This document shows positions 21,663-34,300 of a stretch of DNA of 64,000 bases, piece after piece. This stretch comes from Globodera rostochiensis (lineage: Eukaryota > Nematoda > Chromadorea > Rhabditida > Heteroderidae), in assembly GCA_018350325.1 (NCBI GenBank), contig JAEVLN010000013.1, forward strand, positions 496,001 through 560,000, written 5' to 3'. The notes below the pieces were generated by a model. It saw only the letters and a list, made by a program, of their open reading frames with translations. It had not been told where the DNA came from and did not search any database. Positions within the stretch are counted from its first letter, which is position 1, and each line of letters begins with the position of its first letter. The position numbers and the translations under genes were made by a program.

Positions 21663-24600
21663 ATGGACGAGGAGCAATTTTGGAGCTGTGCCTTGGGAGA
21701 ATGGGTCAGGTCGGTTAAATATGAATTTTTATTAAAATATTTCTGAATGTAAATTTATTTTAATGATTTTTCTGAATTTATTTAAACAAATTTAAACCAA
21801 TTTTTAGGGCATTGGAATTTTCTAAATTTATTTAATAATATTCTGAATTTATTTAAACAAATTTACAACCAATTTTTGGGTTTGTTGAACGTATTGCAGC
21901 AAATTTAAAGTTATAGTAAAATTTCAAAATTTTATAATTCAAAATTGGCGCCCATTAATTTACAGAGATTGTGTGTGTGGCACATCGGCTTCTGATCCGT
22001 GGCCAATTCTCGAGCCGAACCAGTGGCCATTTGTATCGAGCCTCCAGTTTCGCTACTCCGAACTTTGCGATGGAGTTGCGCTGAATCTCGTCCTATGCTA
22101 TATGTATGATTTATAGGGCCGAGATTTTTATTTTTTTGTTTTGACAAGTGAAGCCCATAAATAACACTCATTTTGAAAATTTTGATCAGAAATTTTTTGT
22201 GATAATCTTGATGATATTTTAATATTTTAGGCATTTTTTTCGAAAATTAAGAAAATGCAATAAACAAAAAACGAACCCATAAATTCAAAAATTTTTAAAC
22301 CAAAAATGCATCTGACCAAAATGCACCACCTAAAGATGATTGACGAATTTGAAGGTTTTCACGCGAAAAGTCAATAAAATCTCGGCCCTAATGATTTGTG
22401 TGGAATATAATTGGAAAGTTTTAAATATTTGTTTTGTTTTGTTTCAAGAACAAGCAACGACACAATGGGCATGGTGTTGCTGCAACACCACCACCAGCAG
22501 CCACAGCATCCCGTCAAAAATGCAGTGGAGCGTAGTGAAAGTTTGAGCTCAGGCGTGTCCTCCGGTTCCGTCACTGCAACACGACTGCACCAGGCCTCGC
22601 AAGCAGTACGGCTGCGACATTTTCAACATTTGCTGAACGGACTGCGCCAATTTTACAGGGTCAAAACAAAAATGACAAATTGCCAAGAATATTTTTGATT
22701 TTTTAATCATTAATTTTTTTTAATAATTTTGAAAGTTAAGTTAAGGTGAAGAAGATTTTGAAGTTTTAAATATTTAAAATTTGAAAATTAAAAGTTCTTG
22801 CCTTTTTTTAATATTTGATAAATAAAACAAAAACATTTTTAAACTTTTCAGCGCAACTCCGTGCTTGTCGTGTCTCTTCCCGATGTCATGAGCATTGTGA
22901 AATTTCCGGTGCCCGGTGGGAAATTTTTAGTCAATTTTAGAAAATATAAAATTAAACAAAAATAAATATATGTCGGTGTATTATTTGAAAATTAGGATTA
23001 GAAGAATTTTCCTTTTAGTATATTTGAATAAAAAATTATTTTAACTCAGTAAAATTCGAAGTTGATTAGTAAAATTTGAAAAATCTACTAGGAAATTTGA
23101 ATTTTACTAAAATTCTATTTTGTGCAAATATTTAAATAATACTTACTCCTCGTATTATTTGAATATATTCAAATAAAATTAGGATTAATTAAATAATACT
23201 AATATTCAATTAATTTGCCTTAATTATTTTGTATTAATGGATGTCAAACCGGCATCCCTCATTCATTGATGAAAGAGATGGTCGTAAATTTTTCACATTG
23301 TTCTTCCAATCACTGTTTCTTATACGTAGCGTGTCCATTATCTTTGAGGGATTCCGGTTGTTTAATCGTGTCACAAATTTTATCTTATTTAGTTAAAAAC
23401 TTCCCAAACAAAATCTGAAAATTTAAAAAATTAAATTCAAAATGGAAACTCAGGATTCCGAGCCCAAAAATGTCGGAAATCGGAATTCCAACCCCGAAAA
23501 TGTTGGAATGGAAACCGAGGCCATAAATGCCAGAAATCGGGATTCCGAGGCCTCTAAAATTTCGAAAAACGGAATTTTCAAGGCCGCAAAAATATGGAAA
23601 TCGGAATTTCGCCCATCCCTGGTACGTACCAGCATTTTGTGTTTTCACAGCAGGAAATTTGCTTCTCAAATGTTCCGGAATTTTATGAATTTGCTTTCTC
23701 CTTCCTTCCAAACTTTCCATCCACTAAAGCATTTATATAAACAGGCTTCCCCCCTCCATAACTTTTAACTTTACACACTTTTCCCCGGAGGGTCAAATGT
23801 CGCGGATGGCAGAGGACAGGCCTAATCCCTAGCCCCGAGCGCTTGTCAAATTCTCTTTTATCTTTTCTCTTTGGCCCTCCAGGGGATAAATGACCATTTG
23901 GTCGTTGACCATTGACCACTCATTCGACAAGACTCTCGAGAAAACATTTTGGTCCAAAATTCCATTTTGAGCCCCTAAACTGAATCCTGACCGAAGCTCG
24001 TAAAATTGTCGCTATAGGTCGCCTAAACGGTTCCCGTCCGTTCTCTATGTATGTACTGAACAAAACACTATTCCATGCAAATCTTTTCCATTCTCGAATT
24101 TCGAGATTTTGTTCAACAAAAATTTTGACTCTCGACCATCACTAATGGGCTGACACATGCCCTTTCCAGATCGCCCAACATGAGAATGTGTGTGTGTGAC
24201 CTGCTGCGCCCTGCGCCGCCTCTGATCAGTGCACATTTTATCTGTGCTGGCTGCAACCTTTCTTCTTCTGTGCCCATTCCTCCCCCCGGGGGATGTGTTT
24301 ACCTTACCCGTTTCTCCTCCTCCCCCCCCCCCTCCCGCAGGGCAAGGGGCCCGTCCGTGCAAGGTCGTGTACTTATACATATGTGTGGGTGTGGTGGTGG
24401 TTCTGCTGCTGCTGGTATTTGACCACCAATATTTTATGGGCCGCGGCGCCTTCCATTTGCAGCGGCGCGCCCGCACAATGCGCAAACAGTCAGCCCCCGA
24501 AAAGGGTGCAGAAGCTGTTCGAAAAGCACCGCGTGTTATCTGTTTTTATTGTAGTAAAAGTTTGAATTCAAAGATTTTTCATAAAAACAAAAGATTGTGA

Positions 24601-27600
24601 ATTTTATGAAATCATTAAACTGGGATGGCTAAAAAGATTTAAGCCGGTTTTGTTAATTAAAATGACAATCATCAAAATGACTCGACGTGAATTTAACTTT
24701 CTATTTATAATTTATTTTTTTTTATCATGTTGATGATTAAATTAATTTTCAATAACGATAGAAAGTTTTTTTTAAAGATTTGAACGGTTTATTTTAATTT
24801 TTAAATCTTACTAATTTTATTTTGGGATTCTTACATTTTGAATTTAATATATTTTATTCTTATTTTCAAATTGTAAGATGTATTTAACTTAGAGTTTTAA
24901 TTTTCTTTTAATAAATTATTCTTATTTTTATGTAAAATTTGAGTTTTTTCTTTATTTTAATTTAACAAAAAATATACCAAATTTGATTGTACCCAACAAA
25001 TCTACCACATTCGGTTGATTCCTTCACAAAGTTCGGCGCCCAATTTCGACGGCCATCTGGCCCATAAAGCCTTCACACTTTCAGGCCCCCCCCCCCGATA
25101 CAACAACAATTATTTATTAGCCGCCATCCCGTCCAACAAAACACCAAGTTGACCCGCTTCCCCCCCCCCCAGCATTCTCGAGATGAGAGATCCCACTCTC
25201 GAGATACGGACGGGATGGGACCAGAGCTGCACCCGAAAATTCTGCTTTATCTTTATCGCTTTCACCCCCCCCCCTCCCAAATTTTCTCCCGGGATTTGGC
25301 CATGCTGCCCCGGGGGGGGGGGGGGGGGGGGGTGTTGCGTGTGCGAAATTCGATCTTTTCTACCCAGCTTCACAAATATATTCATCCAGAGGTCCCCCCC
25401 CCCCTTGGCGATGGACACAATTTTCTCGACAAAATTGGTCCACCCTTTTAACACCCGAAATTCACAGTCCACCAAAATGTTCTTAAATTTAATTAAAACA
25501 TTTAGTTAAAATTGTCAAAAATTTTGCTAAAAAAATGGAAAAAATTTGTCATAATTGAAAGCAACTTAGTCGGGTATTTACAAAAAATAATTTTAAATTC
25601 AAATATTGTAAAAAATTTTTTTTGAAAAAAATGTCATTTTTAAAAATTTTCGCTAAACCTTTTGTCATTCAGAATTTTTTTTTGTTTAATTATGGATAGA
25701 CCTTCTGCATATTAATATGCAAATCTGATCACATTATGTTTCTATCCAATCTATCAATGCCTCCACTCTTTTTTGTCTTTATTTCTCGTTTTTGGTGATC
25801 GATTTTTAAATTTAAGCATCATTTTGTAAATTTTTAATTTTCGGGTATTTTTCAAGCATAGATTTTCTTTACAAAAAAAGTTTTATTAATTTTTTAACAC
25901 TTTGCCAATCTCATAAGCCTAAGTATTTTTCCAAAACCAAAAATTTTGAATTTAAATCTAAAAAGTCACACTTTTTGCCACCTTTTCCCTCATTTTGAGA
26001 TTCCGGTTTTCCGTTTTCTCAGGCCACACCTCACCCCTTTCCCCACACACTTTTTGGACCCACAATTTTTGCGTCAAATAAACGACTTTTGTCCAAATGA
26101 GGAAGCAAGCGCCTCAGGGGAGGCATCCGTCGGTGAAAAAAAGTTCTCTACATCTGAGTAAAAACGGGTTTTCCGGGGGGAGTTTAGAGGAGCTTTTACT
26201 CGGGGCTGGGAAGCATCGGCCGCCCAATGAATGATCAGTTGGGAATTGGGGGGGAGGTGATTAGATTAATTGGACGACCGACGCTTTTTTTGTTTTGCGC
26301 AAGCCAGGGGCCTCACTGATCGACGCGTCGTGGCAAAAATTGGCTCCAAGTTTGGTTCGGATTGGACGGGTTTTACTGTTTTTGGCTTTTCTTTAATTCA
26401 AAAATAGGAAAATTCATTTTTAATATTTTTTTCCTTGCTTTGTCCTGTTTTCACCGTCATATTTTTTTTTGTTTTTGTAAATTTCAATTCATTTTTTTTA
26501 CTTGACATATACACCTACTTTTAGTAACATGGCTCAAACCCGATCGTAAAAGAATGCCAACAATTTTGGGTATCATTCTTGACCATGATCCTCAGTATGC
26601 AAACGCCGAATCACCGAGACATGCTCTCGACTGGTGCTCAATTCTAATTTCGACTCATCCCTGATCCCCGAATAGGTTGCTCCCGAAGATTCGGGGAATC
26701 AACAATATAATCCACACTTCAACTAAAAACGGTCAAAGCACATTCATTTTGACTATGGTGGGTCACGGTGGTTTTAAACCGGGGGTCCCGGTTTTCGGTT
26801 AGGGCCCCACGTTTCGGTGGTGGTTTTTGGACCAAAAAGCCAGTTTCGATTCGGTTACCGACCGTGACCCACCCCTAATTTTGACTTTGAAGGTCACATT
26901 ATTGATTATCCAGATCAATTAGAGAAGAGGCTTAATTCCCATTCTTCCTAAATAAGACAATTAATTATCTGAATCAGTGTAAACCGCATACTTTGAAGGT
27001 CACCCGCTACCAGCAGATAGATGATCATCTCATCCAGATTTTCCATTTTTACGAAAATTTTGGATGGGATTTGTTCAAAGAAAATTAAAATGGGGAAGAT
27101 TCTGCTGGGTGTTCTGCCTGTTGCGCCCCGTCGTAAATTTGTTTTCGGACCTTAACCCATCATTCCCACGCGCCCACCGCCGCCGCAACTGATCAGATCA
27201 GAAAGCCCCGCGATCCGATCGACCGCATTTTTGCCGCCGAAAAGCGCCGACAAAAAGGGGAGGGGGGTGGGGGATTGGCGGTTTGACGCGCGCTCCGATA
27301 ATCCGCACAATTGCAATTACAATTTTTGCCGTCAAAATAATTCTTCGACAAAAATGTTCCCGGAGCCCCTCGGGGGAGGGGGGGGGGGGTGCAGGCAGCA
27401 GCTTAATTGTGCAGAAAAAAAGTCGAGAGACGAACAAAGAGAAGCCGCATTCAGTTGCTCTCAAAAGACTCATTTTACAAAATTAAAAAAACATTTTGTC
27501 AAAATTATTAAATTGTTTTTGTAAATCTATGATAAAAAATCATTTTTAACATGATGGCAATTTGGTGCAATAATTTCTTTTGGCATCAGAGTCTGAAAAA

Positions 27601-28331
27601 GATCACGGAAAACGCAAACAGCCACAGAAAAGTAAAAATTACTATTTTTTTTGACCTTTTTGGCCCAAATTTTTTTTTGCAATTTCAATTGCTTAATTTA
27701 GCTTAAAAATAGCTTCATTCGCATTTTTCTGCTTCGGCTACATTTGAAGGAAATTAACGGCTTTTGTTGACCATCTGGACCCAAAATTTTTCGTAACCCG
27801 AGACCAAGACCGAGACGTAACCCAGAAGAACTCGAGAAAAGCCCAAAATTTTCTTGAGGTCATCGTGAACTGACACTTTCCAGCGTAATTTGGCGTCCTG
27901 TCAAAATTGCTAGACTCTAATAAAGTCGGGAATGATCAAGACCAAAATAGTGCACCATTTTGTTCCCTGTTTTTGACTTGTCTCCCCTCCCATAAATATG
28001 GAACTGCTCGATCGAGAGGCTGATAAGAAGGAACCTCTTTTTGTTATGTCCTTTTGATCTTGACAATATGGTTCTGATAAAATTCAACCAAAATTGGATA
28101 CGAAAATTGCGAAAATACGTAAAAAAAATGCTCGTAAATTCATCAAAAAAATTTTTTCTAAAAAAACACAACTCCTCGTATTTTGCAGAAGTGTCTGGCC
28201 ATGAAATGCACAAACTGCTTGGACTTCTGCTAGGCGCCGCTGTTCAGTCCCCACAACGTGAACATTTCATTGAACGCATCAAACGGATGCGTCCCGAAGT
28301 TCAGAGCGAACTTGCGGAAGAAATTCAACGG
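21663..28331 (+). other. Hook-type N-terminal domain exons (with a 5.3-kb intron)
   Basis: Four exons. The first encodes [16 protein letters not shown], matching the family's start where a conserved Trp-Val pair lies about 20 residues in. The second ends [17 protein letters not shown] and the third continues [19 protein letters not shown], the hallmark of the Hook/CCDC88 N-domain. The fourth is [20 protein letters not shown] followed by an amphipathic helix, equivalent to the LLLGCAVQ motif. The intron between exons three and four (22,916-28,188) is exceptionally long. It contains C/G-rich tracts, a 20-bp G run at 25,312 and a small hAT-like MITE. ORFs inside it are low-complexity and not supported. 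Confidence 0.85.
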
Positions 28332-31300
28332 GTTTGTTGATCTGATCACAATTAATTACTTCGATCATCTCATTAAGTCTGATTCTGTCATTTTACACAA
28401 TGGATCTAATCGGGTCTTTAAATTACCTACCTTATTTTTGATCATCCAAATCAAATTTTAATTTTTGTGGATTTTTTACTTTGTTTAGGTCACTTCGGGT
28501 GCTGGCACGCCAAACTCGCCAGTGCTCAATTTGGACATGCTTTTGGCCGAGTTAGAGGACGTTAGAATAGCATCAGTTGATGAAGATGGAGCAGTCCCTG
28601 CAACACAACCACACCAGCAGCAGCAGCAGCAGCAACACATTGTTGCCATGTTGGAGCGGGCACTGCGCGAACGTGATGAATACGCGAACGGCATGCTGGA
28701 GATGGCGCAGGAAATGGTGTGCAGCATTTATTTTGTTAAAACTTGAAAAAAGTCCTTTAATTGGCAAGACATTCGGACTCAAAGCGCTACATTTTTATGG
28801 ATTTTAATTTACAAAAAAATTAAAATTAAAATTTGACAGGACCATGACGAAAACGGTGGCGGTGGTGGCTCATCATCAGCACTGACCACCTGTTCGTCAT
28901 CGTGTAATGGCGACATTGGGCCAGCATCGGGGGGCAAAACTTGCAAACAACATAATGGGACGACGTTTGGTCCGTTATTTATTTTTTATTTTTGTGCCAA
29001 ATTCAGAATATTTAAACATTTCATTTTTTACACAAAGAATTGTTTTGTAAAAGAGAATTTAAAATATTTAAACAATTTTTTGCTTTTGGGTTTTGGCACT
29101 CCGACCCCAAACTCCGACATTTTTGGTAGAGGTTCTTGTCCCCATTCTTGAAGATTTTAATCCCGACGTCGGGGTGCGCTAATCCTACACTTTATAAGTT
29201 TAAAAAATTGTTTTAGATGGACGAAGTCCATCACCAAATGCGCATGATCGACATGCCAATGTGGAGTTAGCTGCAGCCAAGGCTGAGCTGCGCAAGTTGA
29301 GAAATGAAAAGTGAGAATAAGTTTAATTTAAAAGTTAATTTTTTAACGAAGGTGTATTGTATGCTAGTTGGTTAACAGCCAGACTTGCTATTTAATGCCA
29401 AAAGTGTTTTCAAAATTTTTAAGAAAAGATTTTTAACTTTAAAATTGTGAAAACTTCCCGTAAAATTTAAAAATAATACGCGAGTTTAGTGACGAAAAAG
29501 AGGAGATGTTGCTGGAACTGCAGGACGAGTTGGAACGCCAACGAGCGGAGATTGGACGCCTGCAGGCCGAGCGGTTGGAGCTGGTCAAGGACGCGCGTGC
29601 AGCCAAAGACCTGCGTGATGAGATGGACTGCATGCAGCACAAGCTCAGCCGTCTGGAACGGCTGGAGACGGACGCGGAGAAGATGCGCACCAAGCTGGGC
29701 GAGCTGGACTTCTACAGGAGCCGTGTGAACGTAATTTTTTGTTTTTTTGGTATTTTTTTGAAAAATCAAAATTATACAAATTAATTTTGCAGAATCTGAA
29801 GGAGGACAATCGATTGATGCAGGAAACATGCCGTGTTATGGAGGAACAGCTTGAGCAGTGCCAGCGCAAACTGTCCGCACACCTTGAAGTAATTGAAAAA
29901 GATTCAATTATTAAAAAAAAAATTGTATTTAAGATTTTATAAAAAATAATTTTAAATGGACAAAAATAATGATTAAACATGGATTAGGTGGAAACAAAGC
30001 TGATTGAGTCACAGGCCAACAACAAATCGTTGCAACTAGACCTTACCAAGGTAAGCGTAGAAATTTTATTATTTTATTTTAATTCAAAATTTTTATATAA
30101 ATCGAATTTTAAAATTTAATTATTGTTCATTTTAGTTTTTTCAAAAAAATTTAAATAAATTTATCTTTACTTATTTTTTCGTCTGATTTTTAAAATCGGT
30201 GTAATAAACATTAAAGAAATTGATTTATAAATAATTAGAAATTAAAATGTTTGTAATTTTAATAAAATAAATAAGGAATAAGATTTGTGTAGAATTAATT
30301 TATAAAAAAATATTTGACCTTTTTTAAGACACGCGCACACGTGGAGGACCTGCTTATTGAGAATGGTCGGCTGGAGCGAGAGCTGAAGGCGAACGTGCAG
30401 CGGCACGCGGAACTCGAGCGTGCCATGCAGCACTGCAATGTTGCGGACGAGGCGCACGCTTGCGCGTCTTCACCGCGAGGTGACACACTGCACGACGCGT
30501 CTCTACTGGCGCAGTTAGACGCCTACAACCAGTCACAGATCAGCATTTTTGAAATAAAATTTAAAAACTTAGATATATATATTTTTTTAATCTTTTATTT
30601 TTAAATTATCGAATTGCGTCTGGAGAACAGCAAGCTGAAGGCGCGCCTTTCAAATGGAGAAAGGTCAGATAGTTTAGTCAATTTGTCTGATGCAATTTTT
30701 TTCTGATCGGTGAATCAAAATTAATTTTATGATCAAGAATGGCCCATGAGCAATCAAGTAATTGGTGCACCAAATCGAATATTATGATCGAAATTTATCT
30801 TGCAGCATTAGTCTGATCGTCTATTTCTTTGGTTTTTGATCACGAACCTTTAAACTGGTCTGATCTGGCCCAGTTCTCTCATAATACTGATCAAGTATTA
30901 TTGACACATCAACATTTTAAAAATATTTAGAAGACTATCCATTTTAATAGCCGGAATAAACCAAATATTTGAATTAATGAATAGTAATTAATTTTTACAA
31001 TGATTATTTGTACTACAAAGCTTAATTGCTCTTATAAATGGGATCTTTTTTGATGTACATTATGAGCTTTTTAATGACTCGTAATTGGAGGGTAATAAAT
31101 TTGTCGGCAAGAACAAAACGTTTTATGTGTTCGGCGAATGTTTTCTTTTTTCTCCTACATTCATAAAATATTGCTATTCATTTGCATGCAATTAGTGCTC
31201 ATTATCATTTATTTTTTCATTAAAAAATCATTAAAAATAAAATAGGTATAGGTACGATTTTTATTTAATTCCTGTAGGTTAAGGGTTGCGCATTTAGAAA

Positions 31301-34300
31301 CCCGCAATTAATTTTAACATTAATAATTTTAGTGTGCCGAACCCGGCCGAAATGTTTGAGCTGAAGGCGGAGCTGAACGCGCACGAGAAGTTGGCGGAGG
31401 AGAAAATCACCGAATGCCAACATTTGCGTGCCAATTTGGAATTGGGACGAAAAGAGGTCAGAGAAGCAGAGGAGCGGGAGCATGAGTTGCGTGCAGAGAT
31501 CGACAAAATGGAGAGACAGTTGGCGGACCAGAGACGCACATCTGTGCCCGTTCAGACACATCAACTGGTTATGGAGAGATTAGAGAGCACAGAACGAAAG
31601 GTCAGAGATGGAAAAAAGTGATCAGGAAAGTATTTTGTGATAAAAAAGGATCACTGTTGAACAGATCAAAACTGCTGATCAATAATCACCGTCAAATGGA
31701 TTTGTTCAGAGCCAAGAACTGGAACAGCGCGTTGCCGCACAGTTGGGCGCGCTGCAGAGCGAAAAATGTGAAGCGGAAGCGCAACTGCAGCGACTGTGCG
31801 TGCAGCAGCGTGACAACCGAGCGGAGCTGGACGCGTTGCGCGAGCGCGCGACTTGCGATGCAGACCAGTGGGACCGGCAACGCAAAGTGCTGGAAGCGGA
31901 ACGGAACGCACTACGCACGCGGCTCGATGCTGCGGAGGAGGCAAGTGTGCGTGAGATGCACGCAGCGCAGTGCACCACTGAGCATGCGGCACGTTATGCA
32001 GCAGACAGTGAGCGTCAGCTGCGCGAGCAGGAAGAGCGTGTGCGCAAGCTGGAGACGGAGCTGGCTCAGCAACGGCAGCAGGTGAATAGTTTTATTGAAA
32101 TCAATTATATCAAATTTAAGTCAATATTAATTTATTGATTTTTTAAATCACAATCAAACTATGCAAAAATTAAATTATATTTTATTTATTTAAACCTTTT
32201 GAAGACGGATGCCGAATGCAAAAAAGCCCAACGCTTTCGAGAGGATCTGAACATCGAGCAGAACAGACTCAGCGATCTGTTGGCTCGTCTTCGATCCGGT
32301 ATTTTTTCTATACCAAAATTACAGTATGCCTGAATTAGAATAGGCGCATCTTGTTTCTACACCAACAAAAAAATTACAGTATACCTTCGAACAATCTAAA
32401 CTCGGATCTAATAGTGTGTTTTGTACAGTATGCCTAATGGCGTTACGCACCGATGTCGATGAGGCGGACAAGTGCTGCCTGGAGTCGAACTGCTTGCAGG
32501 ACGACCTGCAGTTGATCGCCATCATTGACGACCTGCTGATGAAGGCGTTGTCCGACGCGCGCAGAGAAGCTGACGCGTTGCGTGTGCAGCAACAGAAACA
32601 AATCCGCGAATTGGGTAAGCACTAAACAGTCTAATTCAGTACCATTAAATTTCAGTATTAATCAAACGGAAAATCCAATTATTATATTAGCAACATTTCC
32701 CAACTAGAAACAGTAATCCAAATTACAGTAATGCGCAAAATTGATAAATATGCCCAATTACACGTTGCAGATGATCTGAAACGGGACATACAAAGTTTGC
32801 GCAAGACTGGCCACGAGCTGAACGCCAGCGATGATCAGCTTCTGGTCGAGAATCGAAATATTAAGGAGCAAGTAAGTGAAAAATTAATTTTAAAATTAAT
32901 TCTTATTTGTTAGTGCTATTTTATTTGCACGTTTTCATTATAAGCTAGGGTTCAGCTCCGTCTCCGAACCCCGACGTTTTTTAGTCGAGGATCGTCCCCG
33001 ACTCCGACTTTTTTGAATTTTGCGGGGTTTATGCTGGGAAAAATCCCGAACCCCGACTTTTTTGGTCGGGGACGAAAACCCCGACCCCGACTTTTTCACC
33101 CCCGAGGGTATAAGCCATTTTAATTATTCTTGCCTCAGGTAATTTTGTTGCAAGAGCGCCTACAGCGTGCACAAAATGAGGAGAGCACGCGCACTGCTGA
33201 ACTGCAAGCGGCCAAGCGAGAAATTGATGAGCTGCAACAAAAGGCGGTAGGTATATAAGAAAGGATTTTATACGGAACCGGGATCAGTACTGAAGTGTCC
33301 ACCCTGGGACTGAAATGTGGCTTCCGGTTTTTTTCAAGCTCTGTTATAAATGATCCCGGTTTTTTGCAAGTTTTTGAAAATCTTTATTTTGTCCAGCTTT
33401 TTTTGACCGAGACCAAATTAAGTACCGGGGTCTTATTTAAAATTTGAATTTTGGCATTATGTTGGTCGAGAGTTCTCAGTATTTTTTTTATTTTCAGTTT
33501 GCGCACAGTCGCACTGCGGCGGAATTGGTCAACGCGCAGCTGTCAATACGCAATCGTCAGCTGCAAGAGGATCAGTTACGTCTTGAACAGTCCAATCTGC
33601 GTGTACAGCTTGAGGCCGCGCTAAAGTGCAGCACCGACACGCAGAAGAGGCTCGACTCGTTGGAATTGATCCATAGGTTTGATAAGAGTCTTTAACCAAT
33701 TAATTATGGTACTGTACCAATACGATACAATATGAAAATGTTATTGTATCGATACAGTATACCGATGCTAGCAGTCTATTGTAGACTAATGACAAGTTTT
33801 GTTGCAGTGCACTTGCATCTGATCATGATCGACTACAAAATCTGCATCAAATGCTCAGCAGTGACTACGGTAATTTTTTTAGTAAAATATTTTTTACCAT
33901 TTAATTATTTTTTCATTAGATCGCATTAAGCGGGAGAAGGAAGTGCTGCGTCAAAAGATGAAAGGCGAAAAGGTGCGTGTTAATTATTTTTTGTTTTTAT
34001 ACCTTGAGGCAAGCTTTTGTAATTATAAGCATGGTTTTTTCCCGAATTTTTCACTAATTAGTTTTATTTTTATATGTTTTTAGTTTAAATTATATTTTTA
34101 ATTCCAGATGACAACCGTTTTGTCAACTTTAATAAGCACGATTTTTTTCCCGAAATTTTCACCAATTGTTTTATTTTTAGTAAGGATCTATAAAAATATG
34201 TTTTTTTACATATTTTTGAATTTAAAATAATTTTTTTTGTTTAGTTTTCTTTCTTTCCCCATAACGACTTTAACAGGCATTTTTAATTTATTTAAGAAAT

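Noticed and set aside
24045..24600. Overlapping ORFs on both strands in a GC-rich island
   Set aside because: Composition is driven by C/G runs and (GTG)n or (CTG)n, frames on both strands are open, and none resembles a protein. It lies in the long Girdin/Daple intron.
29439..32000. Long minus-strand ORFs rich in Arg and Ser opposite the coiled-coil exons
   Set aside because: Shadow frames of the GC-rich Girdin/Daple exons. The plus-strand frames match the protein family and are splice-consistent.
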